The notes under the pieces were generated by a model that was not told where the DNA came from, searched no databases, and saw only the letters and a list, made by a program, of their open reading frames with translations. 64,000 bases of DNA from Bacteroidales bacterium (GTDB taxonomy: Bacteria; Bacteroidota; Bacteroidia; Bacteroidales; Muribaculaceae), in contig CAAGDX010000035.1 in assembly GCA_900768685.1 (NCBI GenBank), positions 3,887 to 67,886 of the forward strand. The letters run 5' to 3'. A program made the position numbers and the translations under genes. Position 1 is the first letter of the stretch, and each line of letters starts with the position of its first letter. Shown here piece by piece: positions 57,880 through 64,000 of this stretch.

Positions 57880-58704
57880 ATGTCACAAAGAGAGTGGAAA
57901 ACAATTAAGGAATACGAGGACATACTTTTCCAGCAGTTTGGAGGTATTGCCAAAATTACTATAAATCGTCCTAAAGTGTATAATGCGTTCCGTCCGCAGA
58001 CAAATCGCGAAATGCTGGATGCTATGGACTATTGCCGTGAATGTCAGGAAATTGGCGTTATCATCCTCACCGGTGCAGGTGACAAGGCTTTCTGCTCCGG
58101 AGGCGACCAAAACGTGAAAGGAGTGGGCGGATACATAGACGATGGCGGTGTGCCCCGACTTAATGTGCTGGATTTGCACAAGGCTATCCGTTCTATCCCC
58201 AAACCGGTGATAGCAATGGTAAACGGCTACGCTATTGGTGGCGGTAACGTGCTCCAAGTGGTATGCGACCTCACAATAGCAAGTGAAAATGCTCGTTTCG
58301 GACAGACCGGACCTAAAGTGGGCAGTTTTGACGCCGGTTTCGGCTCTTCATACCTTGCTCGTTGCGTAGGACAGAAAAAAACTCGTGAAATTTGGTTCCT
58401 CTGCCGCCAATACACTGCACAGGAGGCGCTGGAAATGGGTATGGTGAACAAGGTTGTACCTCTGGAACAACTTGAAGATGAGACTGTTGAATGGTGCAAA
58501 ACTATTCTCAGTCGCAGCCCGTTTGCAATCCGCATGATTAAGCGTGCCCTTAATGCCGAACTTGACGGACAACGAGGACTTATGGAATTTGCAGGCGATG
58601 CAACTCTGATGTATTACCTCATGGCGGAAGCACAGGAGGGCAAAAATGCGTTCCTGGAAAAACGTGACCCTAATTTCGAGCAGTTCCCAAAATTCCCGGG
58701 ATAA
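57880..58704 (+). CDS. menB: 1,4-dihydroxy-2-naphthoyl-CoA synthase
   Basis: 274 aa, crotonase fold. Closes the second ring of the naphthoquinone. KITINRPKVYNAFRPQT; oxyanion-hole segment FCSGGDQNVKG; AIGGGNVLQVVCDLTIASENARFGQTGPKVGSFDAG (catalytic Asp/Tyr region); C-terminal EKRDPNFEQFPKFPG. 17 bp after menD. Confidence 0.97.
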   Translation: MSQREWKTIKEYEDILFQQFGGIAKITINRPKVYNAFRPQTNREMLDAMDYCRECQEIGVIILTGAGDKAFCSGGDQNVKGVGGYIDDGGVPRLNVLDLHKAIRSIPKPVIAMVNGYAIGGGNVLQVVCDLTIASENARFGQTGPKVGSFDAGFGSSYLARCVGQKKTREIWFLCRQYTAQEALEMGMVNKVVPLEQLEDETVEWCKTILSRSPFAIRMIKRALNAELDGQRGLMEFAGDATLMYYLMAEAQEGKNAFLEKRDPNFEQFPKFPG

Positions 58705-58722
58705 TACATATATTTTTCTGCT

Positions 58723-59739
58723 ATGCTTCGTGCCTCTTGTTGCCGCTATGTCCTTAATTTTAAGGAGATTGCCATCACTTCTCGTGCTCGCATGAAAGAA
58801 AAAGAAACCTTTTTTGTGCGACTTTATGATGATGAACATCCGGAGATTTTCGGAGTAGGGGAGTGTCCGCTTTTTCGCGGACTGAGTGCGGAGGACAGCC
58901 CGGAATATGAAAACATTCTTCGTGACTGTTGCCGTCAAGTCCCCGCAGAGATGCCGAACAGCAGTATTGCTTTTGGTTTTGAATCCGCATTCCGAGATAT
59001 GGAAATGCGGCAAAAAAGTGTGCACGTAAGCAATTTTTCCATACCTATCAACGGGCTTGTCTGGATGGGAGACCGTGAAACGATGTATGAGCGACTGAAA
59101 GCAAAACTTGAAGCCGGTTTTCGCTGCGTGAAACTCAAAATCGGTGGCATAAATTTTGACGAGGAGTTGTCTCTCCTGGAATATATCCGCAACCGTTTTT
59201 CAGCAGCAGATGTGGAACTGAGACTTGACGCCAACGGTGCTTTTACTCCGCAAAATGCACTCAAACGACTGGAGCAACTCGCAAAATTCGATGTTCACTC
59301 CATTGAGCAGCCTATCCGCCAACATCAGCCGCTGGAAATGAGGCAAATTATTGAAAATTCGCCCATTCCTATCGCCCTTGACGAGGAACTGATAGGAATG
59401 TGGGGTGATGAGGAGCGTGCCTGCCTGCTCGACGAACTTCATCCGCACTTTATTGTGCTGAAACCCTCACTCTGCGGTGGTTTTATCAGCACATCAAAGT
59501 GGATTAAGGAGGCACAAAACCGCAATATCGGATGGTGGGTCACTTCTGCTCTTGAATCAAATGTGGGATTGACTGCAATTGCTTTATATCTAAAGGATTA
59601 TAACGTTTCTATGCCGCAAGGACTTGGCACGGGCGGACTTTATACAAACAATTTTGACTCGCCGCTTACCCTTGAAGGCGATAACCTGATTTTCCATGCG
59701 GATTTGCCGCTTTGCAACCCGAATTTGCCATGGATATAA
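58723..59739 (+). CDS. menC: o-Succinylbenzoate synthase
   Basis: 338 aa, enolase superfamily. Dehydrates SHCHC to o-succinylbenzoate. Catalytic residues are visible in order: KLKIGG (KxK), RLDANGAF (metal Asp), EQP (metal Glu), ALDEEL (metal Asp), IVLKPSLCGGF (Lys). 18 bp after menB; its last codons overlap menE by 10 bp. Biosynthetic order is B before C in gene order but C acts first. Confidence 0.94.
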   Translation: MLRASCCRYVLNFKEIAITSRARMKEKETFFVRLYDDEHPEIFGVGECPLFRGLSAEDSPEYENILRDCCRQVPAEMPNSSIAFGFESAFRDMEMRQKSVHVSNFSIPINGLVWMGDRETMYERLKAKLEAGFRCVKLKIGGINFDEELSLLEYIRNRFSAADVELRLDANGAFTPQNALKRLEQLAKFDVHSIEQPIRQHQPLEMRQIIENSPIPIALDEELIGMWGDEERACLLDELHPHFIVLKPSLCGGFISTSKWIKEAQNRNIGWWVTSALESNVGLTAIALYLKDYNVSMPQGLGTGGLYTNNFDSPLTLEGDNLIFHADLPLCNPNLPWI

Positions 59740-60674
59740 AAAATATCACTCCGGAGGCTGAAAGTTTTGTTGCGGCTTTCACGGATAGCCGTGACTATGT
59801 GGAAGTGCACACTTCCGGTTCTACGGGCAAGCCAAAACTTATTCGTTTGCTCAAAGCGGATATGATTCGTTCCGCTGAGGCTTCATGTACTTTTTTTGGC
59901 ATCACGTCGGCATCACGACTTGTTTGCCCTCTTTCCGCAAACTATATTGCAGGAAAAATGATGATTGTGCGTGCGGCTGTGAGTGGTGCGGAACTTTTTA
60001 TGGAAACGCCTTCAAATACTCCTGTCACAATGGATTACGGCACAATAGACTTGCTGCCCGTAGTACCTTCGCAACTCGTTTCCCTACTTGCAGACGCCGA
60101 AAAATGCAAAAAAATCCGGCAGGTGATAGTGGGTGGCGGTGCTGTACCGGAAACCATGAAAGAACAACTGAAAAACGTTCCTTTTGACGTTTTTGCCACA
60201 TACGGAATGACGGAAACGGCAAGTCACGTTGCACTTTCAAACCTGAAAACTGACTCCGGCATTTTCCATGCTCTGCCCGGAATTTCGTTTGCTGTGGATG
60301 CGGAATCCTGCCTTAAAATAAATGCGGAGGGTTTCTCCTTTAGCGGACTTCAAACAAACGATGTGGTGAAACTCCTTGATGATAAAAGTTTTATGTGGAT
60401 TGGCCGCCGTGATAATGTGATAATCACCGGTGGCGTGAAAGTTCACGTGGAGGAGATTGAGAGAAAAATTTCACATCTTATCTCCGGTGTTTTTTATGTG
60501 ATAGGTGTTCCGGACGATTTTTGGGGACAAAAAGTGGTGCTTTATTCCACAGTCCCCGTGGATTTGGACTCTCTCCGCACTCTTCTCACAAAATTTGAAA
60601 TGCCTAAGGAAATCCGCATTTCTCACCACTTTGCCTACACCCCCACAGGCAAAATTAAAAGGATTATCCTCTAA
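59730..60674 (+). CDS. menE: o-Succinylbenzoate-CoA ligase, short form
   Basis: 314 aa from ATG 59730 (MDIKNITPEAESF). ANL-superfamily ligase: P-loop HTSGSTGKPKLIRL, YGMTETASH, GRRDNVIITGGVKVHVEEIE and catalytic Lys in TPTGKIKRIIL. About 120-150 residues shorter than E. coli or Bacillus MenE: the N-terminal subdomain before the P-loop is reduced to about 30 residues. Short MenE forms are, to my knowledge, usual in Bacteroidota. Overlaps menC by 10 bp. Confidence 0.93.
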   Translation: MDIKNITPEAESFVAAFTDSRDYVEVHTSGSTGKPKLIRLLKADMIRSAEASCTFFGITSASRLVCPLSANYIAGKMMIVRAAVSGAELFMETPSNTPVTMDYGTIDLLPVVPSQLVSLLADAEKCKKIRQVIVGGGAVPETMKEQLKNVPFDVFATYGMTETASHVALSNLKTDSGIFHALPGISFAVDAESCLKINAEGFSFSGLQTNDVVKLLDDKSFMWIGRRDNVIITGGVKVHVEEIERKISHLISGVFYVIGVPDDFWGQKVVLYSTVPVDLDSLRTLLTKFEMPKEIRISHHFAYTPTGKIKRIIL

Positions 60675-60770
60675 ATTGGCTAAGATAGCTAAGATTGCTA
60701 AAGTAGCTAAAATAGCTAAAATAGCTAAAATAGCTATGATAGCTAAAGTAACTAAGTTAACTATTCTGCT
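60675..60770. repeat. 9-bp tandem repeat tract (TAGCTAAAA type), second copy
   Basis: About nine units TAGCTAAGA, TTGCTAAAG, TAGCTAAAA (three times), TAGCTATGA, TAGCTAAAG, TAACTAAGT, directly after the menE stop codon. Same family as 15282-15346. Confidence 0.85.
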
Positions 60771-60820
60771 AAAAAAAATAAAAATTTCACATTTATTATG
60801 TGTTCTTAATAAAAAATTAG

Positions 60821-60828
60821 TATATTTG
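60821..60828 (+). promoter_or_regulatory. -7 promoter element of the beta-helix protein gene
   Basis: TATATTTG matches TAnnTTTG, 38 nt before the ATG at 60867. Confidence 0.6.
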
Positions 60829-60866
60829 CCCCATAAATACTAATTAACCCTTACATTATTTGCTAT

Positions 60867-63593
60867 ATGAAAAAAATTTGCTGTGCTGCAGTTCTCGTGC
60901 TGTTTGCATTTACCTCTGCAGCGAAAGACTATTTGGTTACAAACAGAAGTGTTGCTGTAGGCGAAAAAGTGCAATACGTTAGCAGAACTTTTACGGGTGG
61001 TGAGAATATTTTGTCATCACTGCAGCAGATTCCAAACGTTGCGGAAACGGGTGACAATTTCTATTTCGAACCGGGCGACTACTATGGAGATGTTACTATT
61101 GCTACACCTAAAGTTTCTCTCTTAGGTGCTAATGCAAACCGCGAAGACCGTACTGCCACTCGTATCAGCGAGAGCGTAATCAGGGGTACTATCACCGTAA
61201 ATGCAAGCGGTGTGCTGATAAACGGCTTTGCCTTTACCGGTGCAGGTTGTGTTACAAATACTTCCGCCACACCGTCTGCCCCGATAGACGGCTTTAACTT
61301 CGCATATAATAAGGTGTATGGCTCAACGGTGGCTAAAGAGCGTTTTTCCGCCGTGCTCAGATTAGGCGTGGGCTACACCGGAGATGATGCAAAAAATGCA
61401 AATGCACATCGCCGGTACAACAATGTGGGTATCCGCCACAATACGTTTGAGGGCAGTGAAAGTGCCGTTTCAAACTTCGTGGTTGTTTCCGGCTCATACG
61501 GCTCGCTGAATATTAATGACAATACTTTCACGGACGGCGGCACAAGCATCTGTGTGGCTAATGCTCAAAATACGGTTAATATCAGATTTAACAGTTTCAA
61601 AAACGTAGGTGCTTTGGACCGCACTATCGGCACTGTTACAGGTGAGTTCTGCATTTTCCTGGAATACCTCGCATACGCAAATTCCACTACCGTAAATATC
61701 CAGAGCAACGTCTTTGACAATTGCAACGGACAGTCGTCCATGTACTGCCCCATTCGTTTCTTCCAGGGCGACAGCAGTACACCTATACTTACTCCGCAAA
61801 ATTGCCGCGTGAACGTGAACTATAATCTTTTCCTGAACAAGACAAAGCATTCTTCCGCTAATTACAACTATGTTTTTTACGGAAATGATACATACAACAC
61901 ACCGGCGGTTGTGGATTCACGTTTTAACCGCTATTCCAATTCCGAATACTGTATGGGTAATATCAAGCAGCCTAAGGGTGACTCCGCTTCTCGCTATTTC
62001 GCAAGTTCTACGGAACTTTTCGACTTCGCTTCCAGCAAGGGTACCACTTTGGACTACTACACAAATGCAGCAGGCGGCGAAATGAAGAATTTTAACATTA
62101 CCGCTTCCACTCGCGTGGCACAAAGTTTTGATATCGACGATACTACCGGCGACATCTATTTTGCTCAAATCTGTCCTAACTCCCAGTCCGGACTGAGCCT
62201 GGCTTCTGACGAACCGCTCGCTATCACTCGTGTTTATAAAAACTCATCCGGTGGTGTCAGTCAGCAAAGAATGTACCTGGATTACGCCGGTCACGGCTCT
62301 AATATGGCTGTGTGCAAGTACAACGGCACGCTTTACATCATCACCGGCGGTAACTCGCTTGACTCAAGCACCACACCTTCTTACAATGGTATCAAATGCC
62401 AGGCGTGCTGCTTTGTGCCTTTCGTGGCAGGTGCCGTGGCAGACTGCCGCAAAAACAGTTTTACTTACGGTGGCAAAACTTACACCATAAACTATTTCAA
62501 AAACAAGTTCGGACGCAACTTCCAATATCCTACTATTGACCGTGACAATCGCCTCTACTGCGAACGCTCCACTTCCGGCGATGTTTATTATGGCGTTTAT
62601 GACCTTGACGAAGTGTTCACAAAATGGTCTGATGCAGAGCCTCTGAATGTTGTTGCCGTAAAGAAACTCACTAATAAGACAGGATACGTTGACGATAGTA
62701 GCAATATTGACGAACTTGACAAAGGTTTCCAAACTTGGGACCACCAGGGCTTCACTATCAGCGGTGACTATATCTATCACTGCGAAGGCGTGGGACGCAA
62801 CAATTCTGCTGCCGCCACTAAAGACGGGAAAACAATTCCTACTATCATGCTTCACGTTTTCAACTGGCGTACAGGTGAACTGGCTTACCGCAAACCTGTT
62901 ATGAAAAACACTATCCTGGCTCTTGACGATGGAGAACCGGAAGGTGTGAAAGTACACCGTGATTCAAAGGGTCGCCCACACTTGCTCCTCGGCGTTGTGA
63001 CAGGTGCTTCAGGTAACCGCAAAGCAAATATTTTCCGTTACAGCCTTGACGAAACGGCAGGACTGAACAGCAAAATTAAAGAGGCTGTGATTACCGCTTC
63101 CACTTCCGCTATGAATTTTGTTTCTACTGACGGCGGTGAAAAAACGGCTACTTTCACTATTACCCGTAGTTCTTTCTATGGCACTCCTACATTCACTCGC
63201 AGCGGTGAAGATGCAGATAATTTCTCCGTAACTTGCGACAAAACTTCATGGCTCACTGCAACAAACACTGTAACAGTGACTTATAAGCCGGATGCTCGCA
63301 AAAAAGAACACACTGCAAAGGTTCGTGTTTCTTCCGCTTACGCTAAGGACTATATAATCACGCTCACAGGTAGAAACGACAGTTTTACTGCAGTGGAATC
63401 CGTGGAAGAAGACGATGCCGCTTTGTTCACTATTTCTGCAGACAAGGAAATTGTTCCGCAAGAAAACTGTGAAGACCTCCAAGTCTTTGACCTCACCGGC
63501 AGACCTGTCTCAGGCTCTCTCACCACCGGCATATACTTGGTAAAAGCTTCTGCAAACGGTCGCAGCACAGTAAAGAAAATTGCAATAAGGTAA
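60867..63593 (+). CDS. Large secreted beta-helix / beta-propeller protein with T9SS tail
   Basis: 908 aa. Signal peptide (1-19, ending FTSAAK). Residues about 45-390: right-handed beta-helix signals (GDYYGDVTIATPKVSLLGAN, VLINGFAFTGAGCVTN, NVGIRHNTFEGSES, SLNINDNTFTDGG). Residues about 405-735: propeller-like (VAQSFDIDDTTGDIYFAQI, MYLDYAGHGSNMAVCKYNGT, YIITGGNS), which resembles the phage P68 RBP/TagC-like beta-propeller. Then an Ig/BACON-like domain (about 745-845) and a T9SS tail (VFDLTGRPVSGSLTTGIYLV). Function unknown; glycan or cell-surface binding, or a polysaccharide lyase-like activity, are possible. Confidence 0.8.
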   Translation: MKKICCAAVLVLFAFTSAAKDYLVTNRSVAVGEKVQYVSRTFTGGENILSSLQQIPNVAETGDNFYFEPGDYYGDVTIATPKVSLLGANANREDRTATRISESVIRGTITVNASGVLINGFAFTGAGCVTNTSATPSAPIDGFNFAYNKVYGSTVAKERFSAVLRLGVGYTGDDAKNANAHRRYNNVGIRHNTFEGSESAVSNFVVVSGSYGSLNINDNTFTDGGTSICVANAQNTVNIRFNSFKNVGALDRTIGTVTGEFCIFLEYLAYANSTTVNIQSNVFDNCNGQSSMYCPIRFFQGDSSTPILTPQNCRVNVNYNLFLNKTKHSSANYNYVFYGNDTYNTPAVVDSRFNRYSNSEYCMGNIKQPKGDSASRYFASSTELFDFASSKGTTLDYYTNAAGGEMKNFNITASTRVAQSFDIDDTTGDIYFAQICPNSQSGLSLASDEPLAITRVYKNSSGGVSQQRMYLDYAGHGSNMAVCKYNGTLYIITGGNSLDSSTTPSYNGIKCQACCFVPFVAGAVADCRKNSFTYGGKTYTINYFKNKFGRNFQYPTIDRDNRLYCERSTSGDVYYGVYDLDEVFTKWSDAEPLNVVAVKKLTNKTGYVDDSSNIDELDKGFQTWDHQGFTISGDYIYHCEGVGRNNSAAATKDGKTIPTIMLHVFNWRTGELAYRKPVMKNTILALDDGEPEGVKVHRDSKGRPHLLLGVVTGASGNRKANIFRYSLDETAGLNSKIKEAVITASTSAMNFVSTDGGEKTATFTITRSSFYGTPTFTRSGEDADNFSVTCDKTSWLTATNTVTVTYKPDARKKEHTAKVRVSSAYAKDYIITLTGRNDSFTAVESVEEDDAALFTISADKEIVPQENCEDLQVFDLTGRPVSGSLTTGIYLVKASANGRSTVKKIAIR

Positions 63594-63632
63594 TCCCCGA
63601 CAAATCAGGGAAAAACCATCATGTAATGCCGT

Positions 63633-63650
63633 GGCATGCCGCGGCATCCC
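63633..63650. repeat. GC-rich palindromic repeat, copy 2
   Basis: GGCATGCCGCGGCATCCC followed by AAGTGAAC; identical core to 53875-53892. Confidence 0.75.
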
Positions 63651-63720
63651 AAGTGAACCTGCTAAGAGAACCGGGATAACGCCAAGATGCAAGCTTGGAG
63701 AGCTTGCGGCAATTGGGTAA

Positions 63721-63763
63721 CCCCGGGTTGCGGAAGAGGCGAAGCCGATTCCGCTACCTGGGG
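63721..63763. other. Highly regular 43-nt hairpin
   Basis: CCCCGGGT pairs with ACCTGGGG (one GU), T faces T, GCGGAA pairs with TTCCGC, GA faces GA (tandem sheared G-A possible), GGC pairs with GCC, loop GAA. A second perfect hairpin, GCAAGCT-TGGAG-AGCTTGC, lies 13 nt upstream at 63689-63707. Looks like a structured RNA or single-strand DNA element. Confidence 0.7.
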
Positions 63764-63783
63764 AGAGCACCCCACCCCAAACC

Positions 63784-63819
63784 AAAATTGGCAAGGTCGT
63801 ATATGACCTTGCCAATTTT
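63784..63819 (+). terminator. 15-bp perfect inverted repeat, probable terminator of the beta-helix gene
   Basis: AAAATTGGCAAGGTC, loop GTATAT, GACCTTGCCAATTTT. Could act in either direction. Its core is a copy of the hairpin at 42994-43015. Confidence 0.65.
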
Positions 63820-63851
63820 GCAAAACGCTAAGTCGCATAGACTTTGCAATC

Positions 63852-63880
63852 ATGCATTATGCATTATGCATTATGAATTA
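63852..63880. repeat. 7-bp tandem repeat tract (ATGCATT type)
   Basis: Three ATGCATT units and ATGAATT; same family as 22784-22858. Confidence 0.75.
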
Positions 63881-63887
63881 ATAAATG

Positions 63888-63925
63888 CAAAAAAGTCTTC
63901 CTCATTACGAAGAAGACTTTTTTTG
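63888..63925 (-). terminator. Terminator after tRNA-Asn
   Basis: On the minus strand AAAAAAAGTCTTC and GAAGACTTTTTT form a long stem around TTCGTAATGAG, ending in a T-run. Confidence 0.8.
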
Positions 63926-63999
63926 CGCTTCAAGATGGACTTGAACCAACGACCCCCTGATTAACAGTCAGGTGCTCTAACCGACTGAGCTATTGAAGC
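63926..63999 (-). tRNA. tRNA-Asn (anticodon GTT)
   Basis: 74-nt cloverleaf on the minus strand: acceptor GCTTCAA/TTGAAGC, D-arm TAGCTCAGTCGGTTAGAGC, anticodon arm CTGACTGTTAATCAG (GTT), T-arm GTTGGTTCAAGTCCATC. Complete, one base inside the window end. Confidence 0.95.
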
Positions 64000-64000
64000 A

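Larger units (their letters stand above)
63594..63925. other. 330-bp repeat- and hairpin-rich spacer before tRNA-Asn
   Basis: No credible gene. Contains the GC-rich repeat (63633-63650), hairpins at 63689-63707 and 63721-63763, a 15-bp inverted repeat (63784-63819), ATGCATT repeats (63852-63880) and the tRNA-Asn terminator (63888-63925). It is clearly more GC-rich (63633-63780) than neighbouring spacers. Confidence 0.8.

Noticed and set aside
60505..60843. Open frame with KIAKIAKVAKIAK repeats
   Set aside because: Shadow frame of menE running into the TAGCTAAAA tandem repeat; not a plausible protein.
63660..63730. Cloning-vector contamination
   Set aside because: A HindIII-like CAAGCTTGG and GGGTAAC recall polylinker sequence, but the surrounding bases do not match common vector sequence and parts recur elsewhere in the window.
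63721..63763. Group II intron domain V or a known ribozyme core
   Set aside because: The AGC catalytic triad and two-nucleotide bulge of domain V are absent, as is the hammerhead CTGATGA/GAAA core.
63510..63964. Open frames on both strands across the GC-rich spacer
   Set aside because: They overlap a T9SS cargo gene, hairpins and tRNA-Asn and have no recognisable domain or start context.

Overview
The window reads as a chromosomal stretch of an anaerobic or microaerophilic member of the Bacteroidales (Bacteroidota). Evidence: nearly every transcription unit starts behind the Bacteroidota -7 element TAnnTTTG, several with TTG exactly 19 nt upstream; there is a type IX secretion (T9SS) core locus plus four proteins with T9SS C-terminal sorting tails; and it carries a menaquinone operon, cytochrome bd, a Vor/Kor-type 2-oxoacid:ferredoxin oxidoreductase, and families typical of the phylum (DUF4494, DUF4492, PorT, PorP/SprF, BspA-type repeats). 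Genus cannot be fixed from this sequence; a Prevotella- or Muribaculaceae-like gut lineage is plausible.

Layout. 1-393: 5' end of an acyl-CoA synthetase. 522-2766: K+ uptake pair ktrB/ktrA, with an unusually short KtrA. 2931-7726: two secreted T9SS cargo proteins for starch (GH13 enzyme, CBM26-like binding protein). 7970-15217: a Rel enzyme with a degenerate hydrolase site, a lipoprotein, a THUMP-like methyltransferase, and rplM-rpsI-rpsB-tsf. 15346-19952 (minus): trmB-mrp-aroQ-OMT-HAD-ribF. 20057-24518 (minus): DUF4494/yggS/sugar MFS, rpsO, bamD-omega. 24680-31236 (minus): TonB receptor, lipoprotein, DUF4492, cydA, cydB, lipoprotein, apparently one long unit. 31388-31641 (minus): a candidate structured ncRNA with its own promoter and terminator. 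31737-38473 (minus): ferredoxin and oxidoreductase subunits, lgt, M23 peptidase, trkH. 38714-42898 (minus): three surface proteins (BspA-repeat lipoprotein, OmpA-like, FimB/Mfa2-like). 43188-50184 (minus): porT-porP-gldK-gldL-gldM-gldN. 50185-54280: accessory patch with a DUF234 ATPase under a palindromic promoter, a carboxylesterase, a glycosidase (GH3-like) remnant, orphan palindromes and tRNA-Gln. 54513-55820: BspA-like LRR T9SS cargo. 56031-60674: tRNA-Pro and menD-menB-menC-menE. 60867-63593: large beta-helix/beta-propeller T9SS cargo. 63594-63999: repeat- and hairpin-rich spacer and tRNA-Asn.

How it fits together. The gld/por locus builds the outer-membrane secretion machine that would export the four tail-bearing proteins found here; BamD and Lgt provide outer-membrane and lipoprotein biogenesis; menaquinone and cytochrome bd form a low-oxygen respiratory arm; the ferredoxin-linked oxidoreductase feeds anaerobic carbon metabolism.

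Most of the window is ordinary core genome. The parts least explained by known features are the ncRNA candidate at 31388-31641, the hairpin mosaic at 63633-63820, the palindromic promoter of the ATPase with two orphan look-alikes, and families of 9-bp and 7-bp tandem repeats in spacers.
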